A stretch of DNA of 33,426 nucleotides from Anoxybacillus sp. (GCF_023512315.1 NZ_JAILZV010000016.1:1-33426); one strand, 5' to 3'; counted from the stretch's first letter, positions 1 through 9,019 are shown. Translations and numbers: made by a program. The notes: generated from the letters alone by a model not told the origin.

Positions 1-1106
1 GTCGTCGCCATTCGGTTCATGGCGATATCATGAGAAAACAGCAAGTCAACAAGTTCTTGAAACTCCTTTTTGACATACGCCAATGTTCGTACAATATCTT
101 CTTTCTCTCGATCGGTTATATCGATTCTTACCCCACCAAGACGAACGACGCCGCGTAAATAGCGATGACCAGCAACGCGTTCATTTAATTGTTGCAGCGT
201 TTCTTTTAAGCGCGCTCCTTGGCTAACTCCGACCGCAAATCCAAATCCAGCGCATACGTTTCCGACATCACCGATATGGTTATACAACCGTTCCAATTCT
301 AAAAACAGCGTGCGTAAATAGGCGGCACGGGGTGGAATCGTCACCTCCCCTAGACGCTCTGCCGCTTGAGCAAATGCTGTGCTATGCGACAACGCGCAAA
401 CGCCACATATTCGCTCGGCAAGAAACAGCGCTTTTTCTAGCGGCATTCCTTCGCTTGCTTTTTCTAAGCCGCGATGGGTAAAAAATAACCGCGCATCTAA
501 ATGTAAAATCGTATCACCAACTGCTCCGAAACGGAAATGACCTGGTTCAATAATACCGGCATGAATCGGTCCGACCGGTATTTCCGTCACATCTTCGCTG
601 TCGTACGGCATAAACGATTCTCGGCTCTGAACGCGCGGAGCATGGCGGTCGAGCGGAAAATCTTTTCGTAAAGGGTGAAGATCTTCCGGCCAATCGCCGT
701 GCAAAATGAGCGGGCGAGGATCTGGATGTCCTTGAGGCCTAAGCCCTAACAAATCTTTGACTTCTCGTTCATACCAATTCGCTGCCGGCAATTGTACCGC
801 AACGGACGGAAACGTCGGATCGAGCGGGTTAATTAGTGTTTTCACGGTGATGAAATGACGGAAAGAATCGAAAGAAAATACATAATATAAGGCGAAAAAA
901 CCATGAATATCCCGCTCGTCATTTCCGACCATCGTAAACAAGCGTCCTTTTTTCTCATGCCAAAGAAAATAACAGACGTCTGGTAGTTCTGTTTTTTCTA
1001 CAAGCATAACCGTTTCTTGTGCGCCGTTTTGTTCCATCGACTGCACTTTATTGCCAAGCTGTTGTTTCATTCGTGAAAGCCACTGCTTTACCGTTTTTTC
1101 CATCAT
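1..1106 (-). CDS. hyfG: Group 4 [NiFe] hydrogenase large subunit, HyfG/HycE type (partial, C-terminus outside window)
   Basis: Translation of the minus strand from the ATG at 1106 stays open to the window edge (about 368 codons). The first ~180 residues resemble the 30-kDa NuoC-like domain ([14 protein letters not shown], then HPLRKDF). The large-subunit domain follows, with the L1 motif [10 protein letters not shown] at residues 232-241 (bases 384-413). C234 and C237 are the expected Ni-Fe ligands. Complex I NuoD proteins have lost these cysteines, so this is a real hydrogenase and not a respiratory NADH dehydrogenase. The second (C-terminal) cysteine pair would lie left of base 1 and could not be checked. 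A GGGGG ribosome site sits 7 bases before the start. The start overlaps the stop of hyfF (ATGATG containing TGA), suggesting translational coupling. Family: formate hydrogenlyase / hydrogenase-4 / CO-linked hydrogenase. The electron donor cannot be read from this window. Confidence 0.9.
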   Translation of the reverse strand, partial: MMEKTVKQWLSRMKQQLGNKVQSMEQNGAQETVMLVEKTELPDVCYFLWHEKKGRLFTMVGNDERDIHGFFALYYVFSFDSFRHFITVKTLINPLDPTFPSVAVQLPAANWYEREVKDLLGLRPQGHPDPRPLILHGDWPEDLHPLRKDFPLDRHAPRVQSRESFMPYDSEDVTEIPVGPIHAGIIEPGHFRFGAVGDTILHLDARLFFTHRGLEKASEGMPLEKALFLAERICGVCALSHSTAFAQAAERLGEVTIPPRAAYLRTLFLELERLYNHIGDVGNVCAGFGFAVGVSQGARLKETLQQLNERVAGHRYLRGVVRLGGVRIDITDREKEDIVRTLAYVKKEFQELVDLLFSHDIAMNRMAT

Positions 1107-2572
1107 GATTTGCCCCCTTGCAATACAAACGCCACTTGTTGAATGATTTCTTGAAAGAACGGTGGAACGTATAATCCGAAAACGACAACGGCTATTAATG
1201 GAAGAAAGAGCGCGATTGTTGACCAACGATCGATCTCTTTCTTCTCTAATTTAGCTGGTGCTTCCCCGAACGCCATTCGTACGACATAATACATCATCCC
1301 AGAAAAAATAAGGACAACGAATAAAAGGAAGAGAACGGTCGCTACTAAATGCCCGCTCTGAAAGCCAGCGCGCATAATCGTAAATTCACTAACAAAAATG
1401 TTAAACGGCGGTGTTCCAGTAATCGCAAACGCCGCAATTAAAAAAATGCTTCCTGTAATTGGCATTGCTTTTATCACACCGGAAATACGATCCATTCGTT
1501 TCGAATGATATTTTTGATTGATATTTCCAGCCGTAAAAAACAATAACGATTTTGCCATGGAATGATGAAACATATGGAGGACAGCCCCATAAAGACCGAG
1601 CGCTCCACCAATGCCAACACCGAGCGTAATAATGCCGATATGTTCAACGCTAGAGTAGGCAAGCATACGTTTTAAGTCGTGTTGAACGAGCATAAACGGA
1701 ACAGTAATCGCAATCGAAAGCAACCCAAAAAAGATGAGATATGGTGCTGCTTTTCCGTCTAGCGTCGTATTGACAATCGTATATATGCGAAAAATGCCAT
1801 AAAGCGCCGTATTCAACAATACCCCTGATAGGACAGCACTTACCGGGGAAGGAGCTTGGCTATGGGCATCCGGTAGCCAAAAATGCATCGGTGCTAATCC
1901 GGCTTTTGTACCGAATCCAACTAACACGAAAATAAAAGCAATAAGCGTCCATTGCGGATTTAGTTGTTTAGCTGCTTGATGTAATACGGTCCAATTTAAT
2001 GAATCCGCACTTTCTCCAAATAAATCCATTCCGGATAAATAAAGAAAAATAATTCCTAATAATGCAAAGGCGATGCCGACGCTTCCCATGATTAAATATT
2101 TCCACGCAGCTTCTAGCGACGTCCCTTTTCGATAAAAAGCGACTAAAAGGGCGGATACTAACGTCGTCAATTCGATGCCGACCCAGAGAAATCCAAGGTT
2201 ATTGACAACACTGACCGCTAACATCGTTCCGAGAAAAAGATGAAACCATAAATAATAATGTCGCACTTTATGAGCGTCAATGATGTTTTCCGCTACCTCG
2301 TGGTGCATATATCCAACCGAATAAAGGGAAGCAACAAATCCAATCAGTACAATTAGCATGACATTAAAAGCACTTAAAGCATCGATGTAAATTAGGCGAT
2401 GCCATCCGGTGATTGGTGCATGAAAAAATACGTTGTTGGCGATAAAAAGACCAACGAATACGTTTAACAATGCGGTGACTATTTGTAATTTTTCACCAAT
2501 GCGAATGTTTATTTTCCAGCATAGCACTGCTGTCACCAAAGGAATGATGAGCAGCAACGAAACTTCTCCCAT
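1103..2572 (-). CDS. hyfF: Hydrogenase-4 membrane subunit F (NuoL/M/N-type antiporter-like protein)
   Basis: About 489 aa, a polytopic membrane protein with 12 or more hydrophobic segments. It carries the proton-channel signature of antiporter-like subunits: [20 protein letters not shown] followed by a serine/proline-rich helix ([11 protein letters not shown]), plus a membrane glutamate in [13 protein letters not shown]. coli HyfF is of similar size. It should form part of the proton- or sodium-translocating arm coupled to H2 evolution. The start is placed at the ATG at 2572 (MGEVSLLL), because the GAAGGG ribosome site is 9 bases before it. An in-frame ATG at 2581 exists but directly abuts that site. 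The gene overlaps the stop of hyfE upstream if the longer start is used, and overlaps the start of hyfG downstream. Confidence 0.88.
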   Translation of the reverse strand: MGEVSLLLIIPLVTAVLCWKINIRIGEKLQIVTALLNVFVGLFIANNVFFHAPITGWHRLIYIDALSAFNVMLIVLIGFVASLYSVGYMHHEVAENIIDAHKVRHYYLWFHLFLGTMLAVSVVNNLGFLWVGIELTTLVSALLVAFYRKGTSLEAAWKYLIMGSVGIAFALLGIIFLYLSGMDLFGESADSLNWTVLHQAAKQLNPQWTLIAFIFVLVGFGTKAGLAPMHFWLPDAHSQAPSPVSAVLSGVLLNTALYGIFRIYTIVNTTLDGKAAPYLIFFGLLSIAITVPFMLVQHDLKRMLAYSSVEHIGIITLGVGIGGALGLYGAVLHMFHHSMAKSLLFFTAGNINQKYHSKRMDRISGVIKAMPITGSIFLIAAFAITGTPPFNIFVSEFTIMRAGFQSGHLVATVLFLLFVVLIFSGMMYYVVRMAFGEAPAKLEKKEIDRWSTIALFLPLIAVVVFGLYVPPFFQEIIQQVAFVLQGGKS

Positions 2573-2577
2573 GTCAA

Positions 2578-3213
2578 TCATCCCTTCAAGTTACTCATTT
2601 TTTCAATATTTAAGCTTTCAAACGTCGAATGAATCCGAAGTGATAAAATTCCAATGATGACAACCGTTACGAGCATATCAAAGAAGATGCCTAACTCTAC
2701 CATCATCGGCATGCCGTAGCTAATAGACTGCGCCACTAAAAACAAGCCGTTTTCAATCGTAATGAGTCCGATTCCTTGCATGAGCGCCTTTTTATGGTCA
2801 ATCATAATAAACGCACCGAGAAAGACGAGCGTAATCGATACCGGAAGATACGGTTCGCCGAATTTGGTGCTCGGAAGATGAAGGCGGGAAGTCACGTAAA
2901 AACCCGCTACCGTCAAAATAATCGCCATTAAGAGCGACGTGTATTTCGAAGTCACTCGTTCTACTTGTCGGTGGACGTCAATTTTTTTAATGGTATAGTG
3001 CAAAATAGCTGGAATAATCATCGCTTTGACGACCAACGTTAATAACGCCGCAATGAGCAAGTGCGAAAGTTTCGTTTCGTACCACATCGCACCTGCCGTC
3101 AGTGCAAGCACGAACGACTGAAACGCTAAAATCGGCACCGAGTCGCTTATTTTCCGGATTTGTAATAACCAAATCGCGCTAATCAATAGCAGCATAGCAA
3201 TCCATTGTTCCAT
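2578..3213 (-). CDS. hyfE: Hydrogenase-4 membrane subunit E (NuoK-like)
   Basis: 211 aa, close to the ~216 aa of E. coli HyfE. It has six or seven hydrophobic segments and no soluble domain. Position between hyfC and hyfF and the overall hydrophobic pattern match HyfE, the NuoK-related subunit of group 4 hydrogenases. An AGGAGGGTGA ribosome site lies just before the ATG and overlaps the end of hyfC, so the genes are tightly coupled. The assignment rests on context and length more than on a diagnostic motif. Confidence 0.82.
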   Translation of the reverse strand: MEQWIAMLLLISAIWLLQIRKISDSVPILAFQSFVLALTAGAMWYETKLSHLLIAALLTLVVKAMIIPAILHYTIKKIDVHRQVERVTSKYTSLLMAIILTVAGFYVTSRLHLPSTKFGEPYLPVSITLVFLGAFIMIDHKKALMQGIGLITIENGLFLVAQSISYGMPMMVELGIFFDMLVTVVIIGILSLRIHSTFESLNIEKMSNLKG

Positions 3214-3224
3214 CGCTCACCCTC

Positions 3225-4145
3225 CTATGCAAACACCTGAAGCAAAATCGCCATTAAAGATAAAATCATGGATGAACCGAGCAGCTTTGGCACTTTAAAC
3301 AGCCGGATTTTCGCATACATCGTTTCAATGAACGCAAGAAGCATCCCAAGTGCGAGCAATTTCGCTACGTACAACAAAAACGATACGAATCCACCCGCAA
3401 TCCCCCATGGGAAAAATAAATGGATGAAAAGGCTTAAAAGCAATAGTTGTTTTATTTGCGCTGCCCACATCATTAACCCTAAATATCGGCCGGAATATTC
3501 AAGCAACATTCCTTCGTGAACCATCGTCAACTCTAAATGGGTATCTGGATTGTCCACCGGAATGCGTCCTGTTTCGGCAATGACGACGATAAGCATCGCA
3601 AAAAATGCAAGCCCATACGATGGGGTGAACCAATCCCAGCCGTTGTGTGTAAGCGAAACGGCAAGACTAGGGAGCTTCATCGTTTCGCTCGATAAACAAA
3701 CCGCAAACAATGCTAACAATAACGCCGGTTCGGCGATGGCAGACAACGCCATCTCACGGCTTGATCCCATGCCGCCGAACGCGCCGCCGGCATCAAGCGC
3801 AGTAAGTGCAGTAAAAAAGCGAGCAACGCCGAACAAATAAACGACAAGAATGACATCTCCGATAAAATTCCAGTCATTGTTAACAGTATACGTAGGAATA
3901 AAAAGTCCTGCTGTTACAATCGAAACAAAGACGATATACGGCGTAACGATGGATAGCCATGACGAATGATGAGAAAGAACCGCGTCTTTTTTCATAAACT
4001 TTATGACATCATAATACGGTTGCCAAATGCTTGGTCCGATGCGATTTTGCATCCGCGCTTTCGTTTTTTTAATCACCCCTTGAATAAACGGGGCAAGCAA
4101 AACGATCATTACTGCTTGTAAAAACATTGAAAAAGTCCAGCCCAT
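3225..4145 (-). CDS. hyfC: Hydrogenase-4 membrane subunit C (NuoH-like)
   Basis: 306 aa with eight predicted membrane segments. The NuoH-family cytoplasmic signature RMQNRIGPSIWQPYYD lies at about residues 31-46, followed by a conserved loop with ELTMVHEGMLLEYSGR near residue 205-220. This subunit anchors the hydrogenase module to the membrane arm and forms part of the proton pathway. E. coli HyfC is 315 aa. Oddly, no Shine-Dalgarno sequence is seen within 15 bases of the ATG. The only good one (GGAAGGAGG) follows the hyfB stop, about 45 bases upstream, and a small AGCCGC/GCGGCT hairpin lies in between. The true start may therefore be a non-standard codon upstream, and the N-terminus is uncertain. 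Confidence 0.87.
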   Translation of the reverse strand: MGWTFSMFLQAVMIVLLAPFIQGVIKKTKARMQNRIGPSIWQPYYDVIKFMKKDAVLSHHSSWLSIVTPYIVFVSIVTAGLFIPTYTVNNDWNFIGDVILVVYLFGVARFFTALTALDAGGAFGGMGSSREMALSAIAEPALLLALFAVCLSSETMKLPSLAVSLTHNGWDWFTPSYGLAFFAMLIVVIAETGRIPVDNPDTHLELTMVHEGMLLEYSGRYLGLMMWAAQIKQLLLLSLFIHLFFPWGIAGGFVSFLLYVAKLLALGMLLAFIETMYAKIRLFKVPKLLGSSMILSLMAILLQVFA

Positions 4146-4199
4146 GTATGTTGCGAAGATAGCCGCCAGTAGCTTGCGGCTTCTTCCTTCCTCCTTCCG

Positions 4200-6218
4200 T
4201 TATCGAATCCATAACAGTAACACGATTAATGTGATAATCATATAGGCTAAATAACTTTGCAAATTTCCGCTTTGAATGGCTCGCAACCGTTGAGACAACC
4301 AGACCGTCCCACGAATGAGCGGACGGTATAGTTTTGTTTCGATGATTGCTTCTGTTTTTAACCGATGGCGAATTCGTTTCGGGTAATACACGTATTCGCC
4401 TTGTACTTCTACTTTTCGTTCGATTCCATAGAGTCTTTTGAAAATCATTAACACAGGGTGTGAATAGGATGTTCCCGTATATTCCATCGATGGAACGAGC
4501 GGTGTTCCACAGTTCCACGTTTCATCGTAGTGATTGTTGCTTTTTCCAACCCACACGCGAAGCAGCGCAATTAGTAAAAGAAGTAGCACAAAGAAAATAA
4601 TCGTCATCCATCCGAGCGAAATCGACTCGACCGAACGGTGGAACGGGACATACAACATCGCGTGACCAGTTAGGGACTGATGGAAGTAGTTCTCGACGAT
4701 TCGGTTCGTCATGCGTAAAACCAATCCTGGCCATACGCCAAAAACGACGGTCCCGCCGGCAAGTAAGATCATCCCAAACCGCATTGCAAGCGGTACTTCC
4801 TTTGCTTTCGCAGCGCGCGATGTACGCGGCAAGGCAAGAAATGTGGTACCGAACTGTTTCACGACACCTCCCGCAACAAATGCCCCCGTCAAACCGAGCG
4901 CTGCAGCTGCGAGCCCTCCTGCTGTTTTCCAAACAGGATGATTGCTCGAAAATGACAGGTGAAGCAACGATTGAAACGTCGCCCATTCGCTTATAAACCC
5001 GTTAAACGGCGGAAAAGCAGCGAGCGACATGCCACCGATGAGAAAGAGTACAGCGGTCCACGGCATGCGGCGAATAAGCCCGCCTAGTTCGTTAATGTTT
5101 TTCGTATGCGTCGCATACAGAACAGAACCTGCTCCCATAAATAGCAACCCTTTAAAAATGGCATGGTTTAATACATGATATAAAAGTGCTGTTAGCGCTA
5201 ACGCCCCTAAAAGCGGCTCGTGATACGAGCGGAACAAAAGAGAAGCTCCTAGACCCATAAAGATGATTCCGATATTTTCCGCGCTGCTAAACGCAAGAAA
5301 ACGTTTCATATCATTTTCTGCTACGCCAAATAAAATGCCGAACACAGCAGAGAGAACACCAATCCCAAGCACGACTGCCCCCCACCATGTCGCTCCGCTT
5401 TTTAAAAAGTCATAGTTCACCCGAAGCAATCCATAAATCGCCGTTTTAATCATAACGGCAGACATTAAGGAAGATATATGGCTCGGTGCGGCCGGATGCG
5501 CCCGAGGTAACCACACGTGTAGCGGAATCATTCCTGCTTTTGTCCCAAATCCGATCAACGACAAAAGAAAAACGATATTTTTAACGGAGGCTGGCAAATG
5601 AGCCGCCGTTTGCCCAAACGACGAAAAATCCAGCTTCTTTGTAAAGAAAAAGAGCGTTAAAAACGAAAGAATAATAAAAACTGTGCCAAAGTGGGTCATG
5701 ACAACATACACATACCCTGCTTTGCGTGTCTCCGCTTTTTCATGTTCCGTCATTACTAAAAAAAACGAAAGGAGTGACATCAGTTCCCAAGCAATTAAAA
5801 ACGAAACGCTATGATCGACCGTGACGACGGTGATCATTGATAGTACAAATAAGTTCAGCCCGCTCCCAAGCAGCCCAATTGGTTTTTTGCCGTAATATTC
5901 TGTGACGTATCCGAGCGAATAAAGCGACACAGCAATCGTTACGAATGAAACAACGAAGAGAAAATAGGCGGACAACATATCGATTTTAAACCGCAAAACA
6001 ACGCTAGGCATGATGGTCCATGCAGTCACGACGATTGGGTGCTTCGTCGATAAAACAAGTGCTGCGGTCGTTGCCCCAAACAATCCGCCAAGAGAAGAAC
6101 TGCAATGGGCGAGAACATTTGCCCATTTCGTGCGGCGGCTAAAACAAAGAGCACTAAATGCGCCGAAGATAAAAAGAAATAGCGCCAGCACAAACAGGCG
6201 TGTTGCAAACTCTTCCAT
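4200..6218 (-). CDS. hyfB: Hydrogenase-4 membrane subunit B (NuoL-type antiporter-like protein)
   Basis: 672 aa, the length of E. coli HyfB. Features visible: the channel glutamate in FLIAWELMSLLSFFLV, then GFGTKAGMIPLHVWLPRAHP with its lysine, AAPSHISSLMSAVMIKTAIY, and a second lysine/histidine region LYHVLNHAIFKGLLF. The C-terminus continues with extra hydrophobic segments and a cytoplasmic stretch. It is the first gene of a minus-strand operon (hyfB-C-E-F-G). The ribosome site AGAGGTGA is 6 bases before the ATG, and a promoter matching sigma-A lies upstream at 6264-6292. Neither a HyfA-like iron-sulfur gene nor a carbon monoxide dehydrogenase gene precedes it here. Confidence 0.9.
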   Translation of the reverse strand: MEEFATRLFVLALFLFIFGAFSALCFSRRTKWANVLAHCSSSLGGLFGATTAALVLSTKHPIVVTAWTIMPSVVLRFKIDMLSAYFLFVVSFVTIAVSLYSLGYVTEYYGKKPIGLLGSGLNLFVLSMITVVTVDHSVSFLIAWELMSLLSFFLVMTEHEKAETRKAGYVYVVMTHFGTVFIILSFLTLFFFTKKLDFSSFGQTAAHLPASVKNIVFLLSLIGFGTKAGMIPLHVWLPRAHPAAPSHISSLMSAVMIKTAIYGLLRVNYDFLKSGATWWGAVVLGIGVLSAVFGILFGVAENDMKRFLAFSSAENIGIIFMGLGASLLFRSYHEPLLGALALTALLYHVLNHAIFKGLLFMGAGSVLYATHTKNINELGGLIRRMPWTAVLFLIGGMSLAAFPPFNGFISEWATFQSLLHLSFSSNHPVWKTAGGLAAAALGLTGAFVAGGVVKQFGTTFLALPRTSRAAKAKEVPLAMRFGMILLAGGTVVFGVWPGLVLRMTNRIVENYFHQSLTGHAMLYVPFHRSVESISLGWMTIIFFVLLLLLIALLRVWVGKSNNHYDETWNCGTPLVPSMEYTGTSYSHPVLMIFKRLYGIERKVEVQGEYVYYPKRIRHRLKTEAIIETKLYRPLIRGTVWLSQRLRAIQSGNLQSYLAYMIITLIVLLLWIR

Positions 6219-6263
6219 CTTATCACCTCTAAATAAATGTATAATGCAATATTCAATAATTCA

Positions 6264-6292
6264 AATATACTAATGAACACAAATACTTACAA
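6264..6292 (-). promoter_or_regulatory. Predicted sigma-A promoter of the hyf operon
   Basis: On the minus strand, TTGTAA (6292-6287) and TATATT (6269-6264) are separated by 17 bases and lead into hyfB. No clear Fnr (TGTGA-N6-TCACA) or Rex palindrome was seen near it, although anaerobic control would be expected for this type of operon. Confidence 0.5.
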
Positions 6293-6323
6293 GAAAATTT
6301 TTTCGTGAACCGTTTCCAAAAGA

Positions 6324-6338
6324 AAGAAAGCGCTTACA
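6324..6338. promoter_or_regulatory. cre-like site (CcpA) in the hyfB / methionine gamma-lyase intergenic region
   Basis: AAGAAAGCGCTTACA matches the consensus WTGNAANCGNWWNCA at all but the T in position 2. It overlaps the predicted -35 region of the rightward methionine gamma-lyase promoter, where CcpA binding would block RNA polymerase. It also lies about 30 bases upstream of the leftward hyf promoter. Confidence 0.55.
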
Positions 6339-6362
6339 AAATCACGAATGATGTCGTATACT
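6334..6362 (+). promoter_or_regulatory. Predicted promoter of the methionine gamma-lyase gene
   Basis: A good -10 (TATACT, 6357-6362) lies 17 bases after a weak -35 (TTACAA, 6334-6339). The -35 falls inside the cre-like site at 6324-6338. The weak -35 makes this a moderate call. Confidence 0.4.
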
Positions 6363-6400
6363 AAAAACGTAGGGGGTTATTCACAGCAAGGGGGATTTCA

Positions 6401-7582
6401 ATGGACAAAGACAAACGATTTGACACGCTCGTCATTCATCACGGATACGATACGAAAGCGCATCTCGGGAGCCTATCCGTGCCGATTTTTCAAACGTCCA
6501 CGTTTACGTTTGCAACAGCAGAGCAAGGAGAGGCGCGTTTTGCTGGCCAAGAGGAAGGCTATATTTATTCGCGGCTTGCCAATCCGACCGTAAGAGCGCT
6601 TGAGGAAAAAATGGCATGTTTAGAAGGGGGAGAAGCAGCGCTTGCATTTAGCTCGGGAATGGCAGCGGTATCCGCCGTTTTAATGGCGCTGACAAAAGCG
6701 AACGAACATATTATTTGTTCGCAAGGGGTGTACGGATGCACGTTCGGACTGTTGCAGCTGTTGAAAAACAAATACCACATTTCCCATGATTTTTGCGCGA
6801 TGGAAACAGAAGAAGAAATTCGCCAGCTCATTCGTCCAGAAACGGCGTGCATTTATGTCGAAACGCCGATTAATCCGACCATGAAGCTAATTGATTTACA
6901 AATGGTCGCTAACGTGGCGAAAGAATACGGCATTCCCGTTGTCGTAGACAACACGTTTTGTTCGCCATATTTGCAGCAACCGTTATTACTCGGTTGCGAT
7001 ATCGTCATCCATAGCGCCACAAAATATATCGGAGGGCATGGAGATGTCATTGCTGGCATTGCGGTTGGCACAAAAGAAAAAATGGCAGAAATCGCAAAAA
7101 CGACGCAAAAAGACGTCGGCGGCGTTCTTTCGCCATTTGATGCGTGGTTGTTGTTGCGAGGAGTAAAGACGCTTGCGGTACGAATGGAACGCCATTGCGA
7201 TAGCGCGGAAAAAATCGTCGAGCAACTGAAGCGACACCCGCGTGTGGCAAGCGTCTATTACCCAGCGGATGTTGATCATCGCGACTATTCGATTTATCAA
7301 AAGCAAATGAAGCGTGGTGGGGGGCTTATTTCGTTTGAAATCCAAGGGACAAAAGCAGACGCCCAACGATTTTTGAATCATTTGCAACTTATTCACATCG
7401 CTGTTAGCCTAGGTGATACGGAAACATTAATCCAACATCCAGCGACAATGACCCATGCGGTCGTCCCAGAAGAAGCGAGGAAAAAAATGGGTATTAGTGA
7501 CTCGCTCCTTCGGCTGTCGGTCGGACTAGAAGCATGGGAAGACGTTTGGGAAGATTTAGCGCAAGCCTTAAACCAACTATAA
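6401..7582 (+). CDS. mgl: Methionine gamma-lyase (PLP-dependent, Cys/Met metabolism family)
   Basis: 393 aa, typical family length. It splits methionine (or homocysteine) into a thiol, 2-oxobutyrate and ammonia in the cytosol. The PLP lysine is K208 in SATKYIGGHGDVIAG, the PLP-contacting aspartate is D183 in VVVDNTFCSPYLQQPL, and the phosphate-binding YSRLANPT lies at residues 56-63. C113 in YGCTF corresponds to the active-site cysteine that marks methionine gamma-lyases within the family; cystathionine lyases and synthases usually lack it. The start ATG follows an AAGGGGG ribosome site. It is transcribed alone, with a cre-like site over its promoter and a strong terminator after it. An alternative is a broad-specificity cystathionine gamma-lyase. 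Confidence 0.82.
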   Translation: MDKDKRFDTLVIHHGYDTKAHLGSLSVPIFQTSTFTFATAEQGEARFAGQEEGYIYSRLANPTVRALEEKMACLEGGEAALAFSSGMAAVSAVLMALTKANEHIICSQGVYGCTFGLLQLLKNKYHISHDFCAMETEEEIRQLIRPETACIYVETPINPTMKLIDLQMVANVAKEYGIPVVVDNTFCSPYLQQPLLLGCDIVIHSATKYIGGHGDVIAGIAVGTKEKMAEIAKTTQKDVGGVLSPFDAWLLLRGVKTLAVRMERHCDSAEKIVEQLKRHPRVASVYYPADVDHRDYSIYQKQMKRGGGLISFEIQGTKADAQRFLNHLQLIHIAVSLGDTETLIQHPATMTHAVVPEEARKKMGISDSLLRLSVGLEAWEDVWEDLAQALNQL

Positions 7583-7589
7583 CGAATCG

Positions 7590-7617
7590 AGGGCAGCTTC
7601 TCATGGCTGCCCTTTTT
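7590..7617 (+). terminator. Rho-independent terminator after methionine gamma-lyase
   Basis: AGGGCAGC (7590-7597) pairs perfectly with GCTGCCCT (7606-7613) around an 8-base loop and is followed by a run of T. The end of the convergent split-barrel gene reads through its right arm. Confidence 0.85.
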
Positions 7618-8167
7618 CTGTTCCGACATCATCTGCTACTTTTCGTCCGTCGTAAAACAGCCTCTCCTCGTTTAGCGGCTTTTCTTTTGCGGTTATCGTG
7701 TGCGGTATAATTTTTAAAACGACAGTTCGGCTGCCCATTGAAGAACGGTACGTTTCGACGTGATGTTTCGAAAGCGGTGCGGAAAAATAGCCAGGGACGT
7801 ATTTATGTAAAAGCTGTTGCATCGCTTCTGTCGCTTCATCTAAGGCCGTTACGATTTCTGCTGTGCCAAATAACATGACGCTCATATATCCTGTATCTGT
7901 TTTCGCTGGGACGGGATGAACCATCGTCCCGAAATGTTCGCTTACAGTAAAACAGACGCGCGCATTTCGTTTCAACACCTCCATTTTCCGTCCTTCTTCT
8001 GCCCCATGAACGTATACGGCGCCGTTCCACCAGACAAAATTCAGCGGAACGACGTACGGCGCTTGCCCGTCCGTTAGCCCTAAATACCCCGTCATCGCCG
8101 TCGACAAAAACGCAGAAATTTTCGCCTCATCGGTACACGCTAGCATCGACCTTCTCATTTCGTCCAT
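7601..8167 (-). CDS. FMN-binding split-barrel protein, pyridoxamine 5'-phosphate oxidase / NimA-like family
   Basis: 188 aa. The N-terminal ~150 residues have the flavin-binding split-barrel pattern of the NimA / pyridoxamine-phosphate-oxidase-like family: GYLGLTDGQAPYVVPLNFVW, then VYVHGAEEGRKMEVLKRNARVCFTV and a later GSRTVVLKI strand. Members bind FMN or F420 and are mostly of unknown substrate; some reduce nitroimidazoles. Nothing here fixes the substrate. GGGGAGG lies 8-9 bases before the ATG. The gene is convergent with the methionine gamma-lyase and stands alone. It is unlike the second split-barrel protein at 16985-17440. Confidence 0.75.
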   Translation of the reverse strand: MDEMRRSMLACTDEAKISAFLSTAMTGYLGLTDGQAPYVVPLNFVWWNGAVYVHGAEEGRKMEVLKRNARVCFTVSEHFGTMVHPVPAKTDTGYMSVMLFGTAEIVTALDEATEAMQQLLHKYVPGYFSAPLSKHHVETYRSSMGSRTVVLKIIPHTITAKEKPLNEERLFYDGRKVADDVGTEKGQP

Positions 8168-8291
8168 CTTTTTTCCTCCCCGTTTTTCTTATCATTGTAG
8201 ACGAAAATGAGTACGACGAATAGAGAAATTTTCTTTCATAGGAATAGATATTTTTAAGTACAAAATCTTATATTTTTTTATAACATTTATA

Positions 8292-8320
8292 TTGAAAATT
8301 CATAACATTTGCATTATGAT
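8292..8320 (+). promoter_or_regulatory. Strong sigma-A promoter of the GntR gene; predicted +1 at the start codon
   Basis: TTGAAA (8292-8297), 17 bases, then TATGAT (8315-8320). The expected transcription start, about 7 bases after the -10, is the ATG at 8327. A short dyad TCATAA (8300-8305) / TTATGA (8314-8319) overlaps the -10 and could be an autoregulatory operator. Confidence 0.6.
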
Positions 8321-8326
8321 AAAACT

Positions 8327-9019
8327 ATGAAAAAGGACATAAAAAAACTAAACAAACAGCAGCATGCGTATGAAGTTATTCGCGAACGAATTATGACTGG
8401 GGCTTATGCGCCAGGACAACGAATTGTTACAAGCCAAATCGCGGCGGAGCTAGCGGTCAGTGTCATTCCTGTTCGTGAGGCGTTAAAAAAATTAGAGGAA
8501 GAGGGGCTTATTCAATACAAACTAAACATCGGGGCAATCGTCACGCCAATCGATCACGACAAATATTTGGAAGCACTATCGGTGCTGGCTGTGCTATCTG
8601 GCTATGCGACGGCGTTAAGTGCCAAGCAATTTCCAAAAGAAAAGGTAAAAGAGCTACGTCAGCTCAACCAACAGATGAGCGAAGCGCTAGACGAGTTTAA
8701 CTTTCGCCGGTTCGGACAGTTAAACCGCGCCTTTCACAACACGATTTACCAATATTGCGGCAATCCGTTTTTATTAGAAACGATTGAACACGTTCACGAA
8801 CGGATTGATTCGATTCGCCGCATGGGAACAGCGTTTATTCCAAACAGGGCACGAGAGTCGATGAAAGAACATGAAGAAATGATTGCGATGCTAGAGCATC
8901 GCGCTGCGTTTTCGCTCATCGACCAGTTTGCTAGAAACCATAAACTACGCACGCTCGAAGCGTATCGAAGCCACGTGTTAGAGCAAGAAAAGCAACAGCG
9001 CATCGCTTTTTTTGAATAA
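8327..9019 (+). CDS. GntR-family transcriptional regulator, FCD subgroup
   Basis: 230 aa from the ATG at 8327. Residues 11-75 form the GntR winged helix (AYEVIRERIMTGAYAPGQRI, then VIPVREALKKLEEEGLI). Residues ~80-225 form the all-helical FCD ligand domain, with the FHNTIYQYCGNPFL motif and an EHEEMIAML helix; these usually bind a carboxylic acid, often with a metal. Placed at the head of the 4-hydroxyphenylacetate genes, it is their likely repressor. An upstream in-frame TTG (8309) would lie inside the promoter, so it was rejected. No ribosome site precedes the ATG, and the predicted +1 coincides with it, suggesting leaderless mRNA. The effector is unknown. Confidence 0.82.
   Translation: MKKDIKKLNKQQHAYEVIRERIMTGAYAPGQRIVTSQIAAELAVSVIPVREALKKLEEEGLIQYKLNIGAIVTPIDHDKYLEALSVLAVLSGYATALSAKQFPKEKVKELRQLNQQMSEALDEFNFRRFGQLNRAFHNTIYQYCGNPFLLETIEHVHERIDSIRRMGTAFIPNRARESMKEHEEMIAMLEHRAAFSLIDQFARNHKLRTLEAYRSHVLEQEKQQRIAFFE

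Noticed and set aside
4069-4518. 149-aa minus-strand frame between hyfB and hyfC
   Set aside because: Alternate-frame shadow of the hyfB C-terminus; hyfB is the clear coding frame.
1-6218. Respiratory complex I (nuo) genes
   Set aside because: Gene order and the intact RICGVC nickel-ligand motif in the large subunit identify a hydrogenase.
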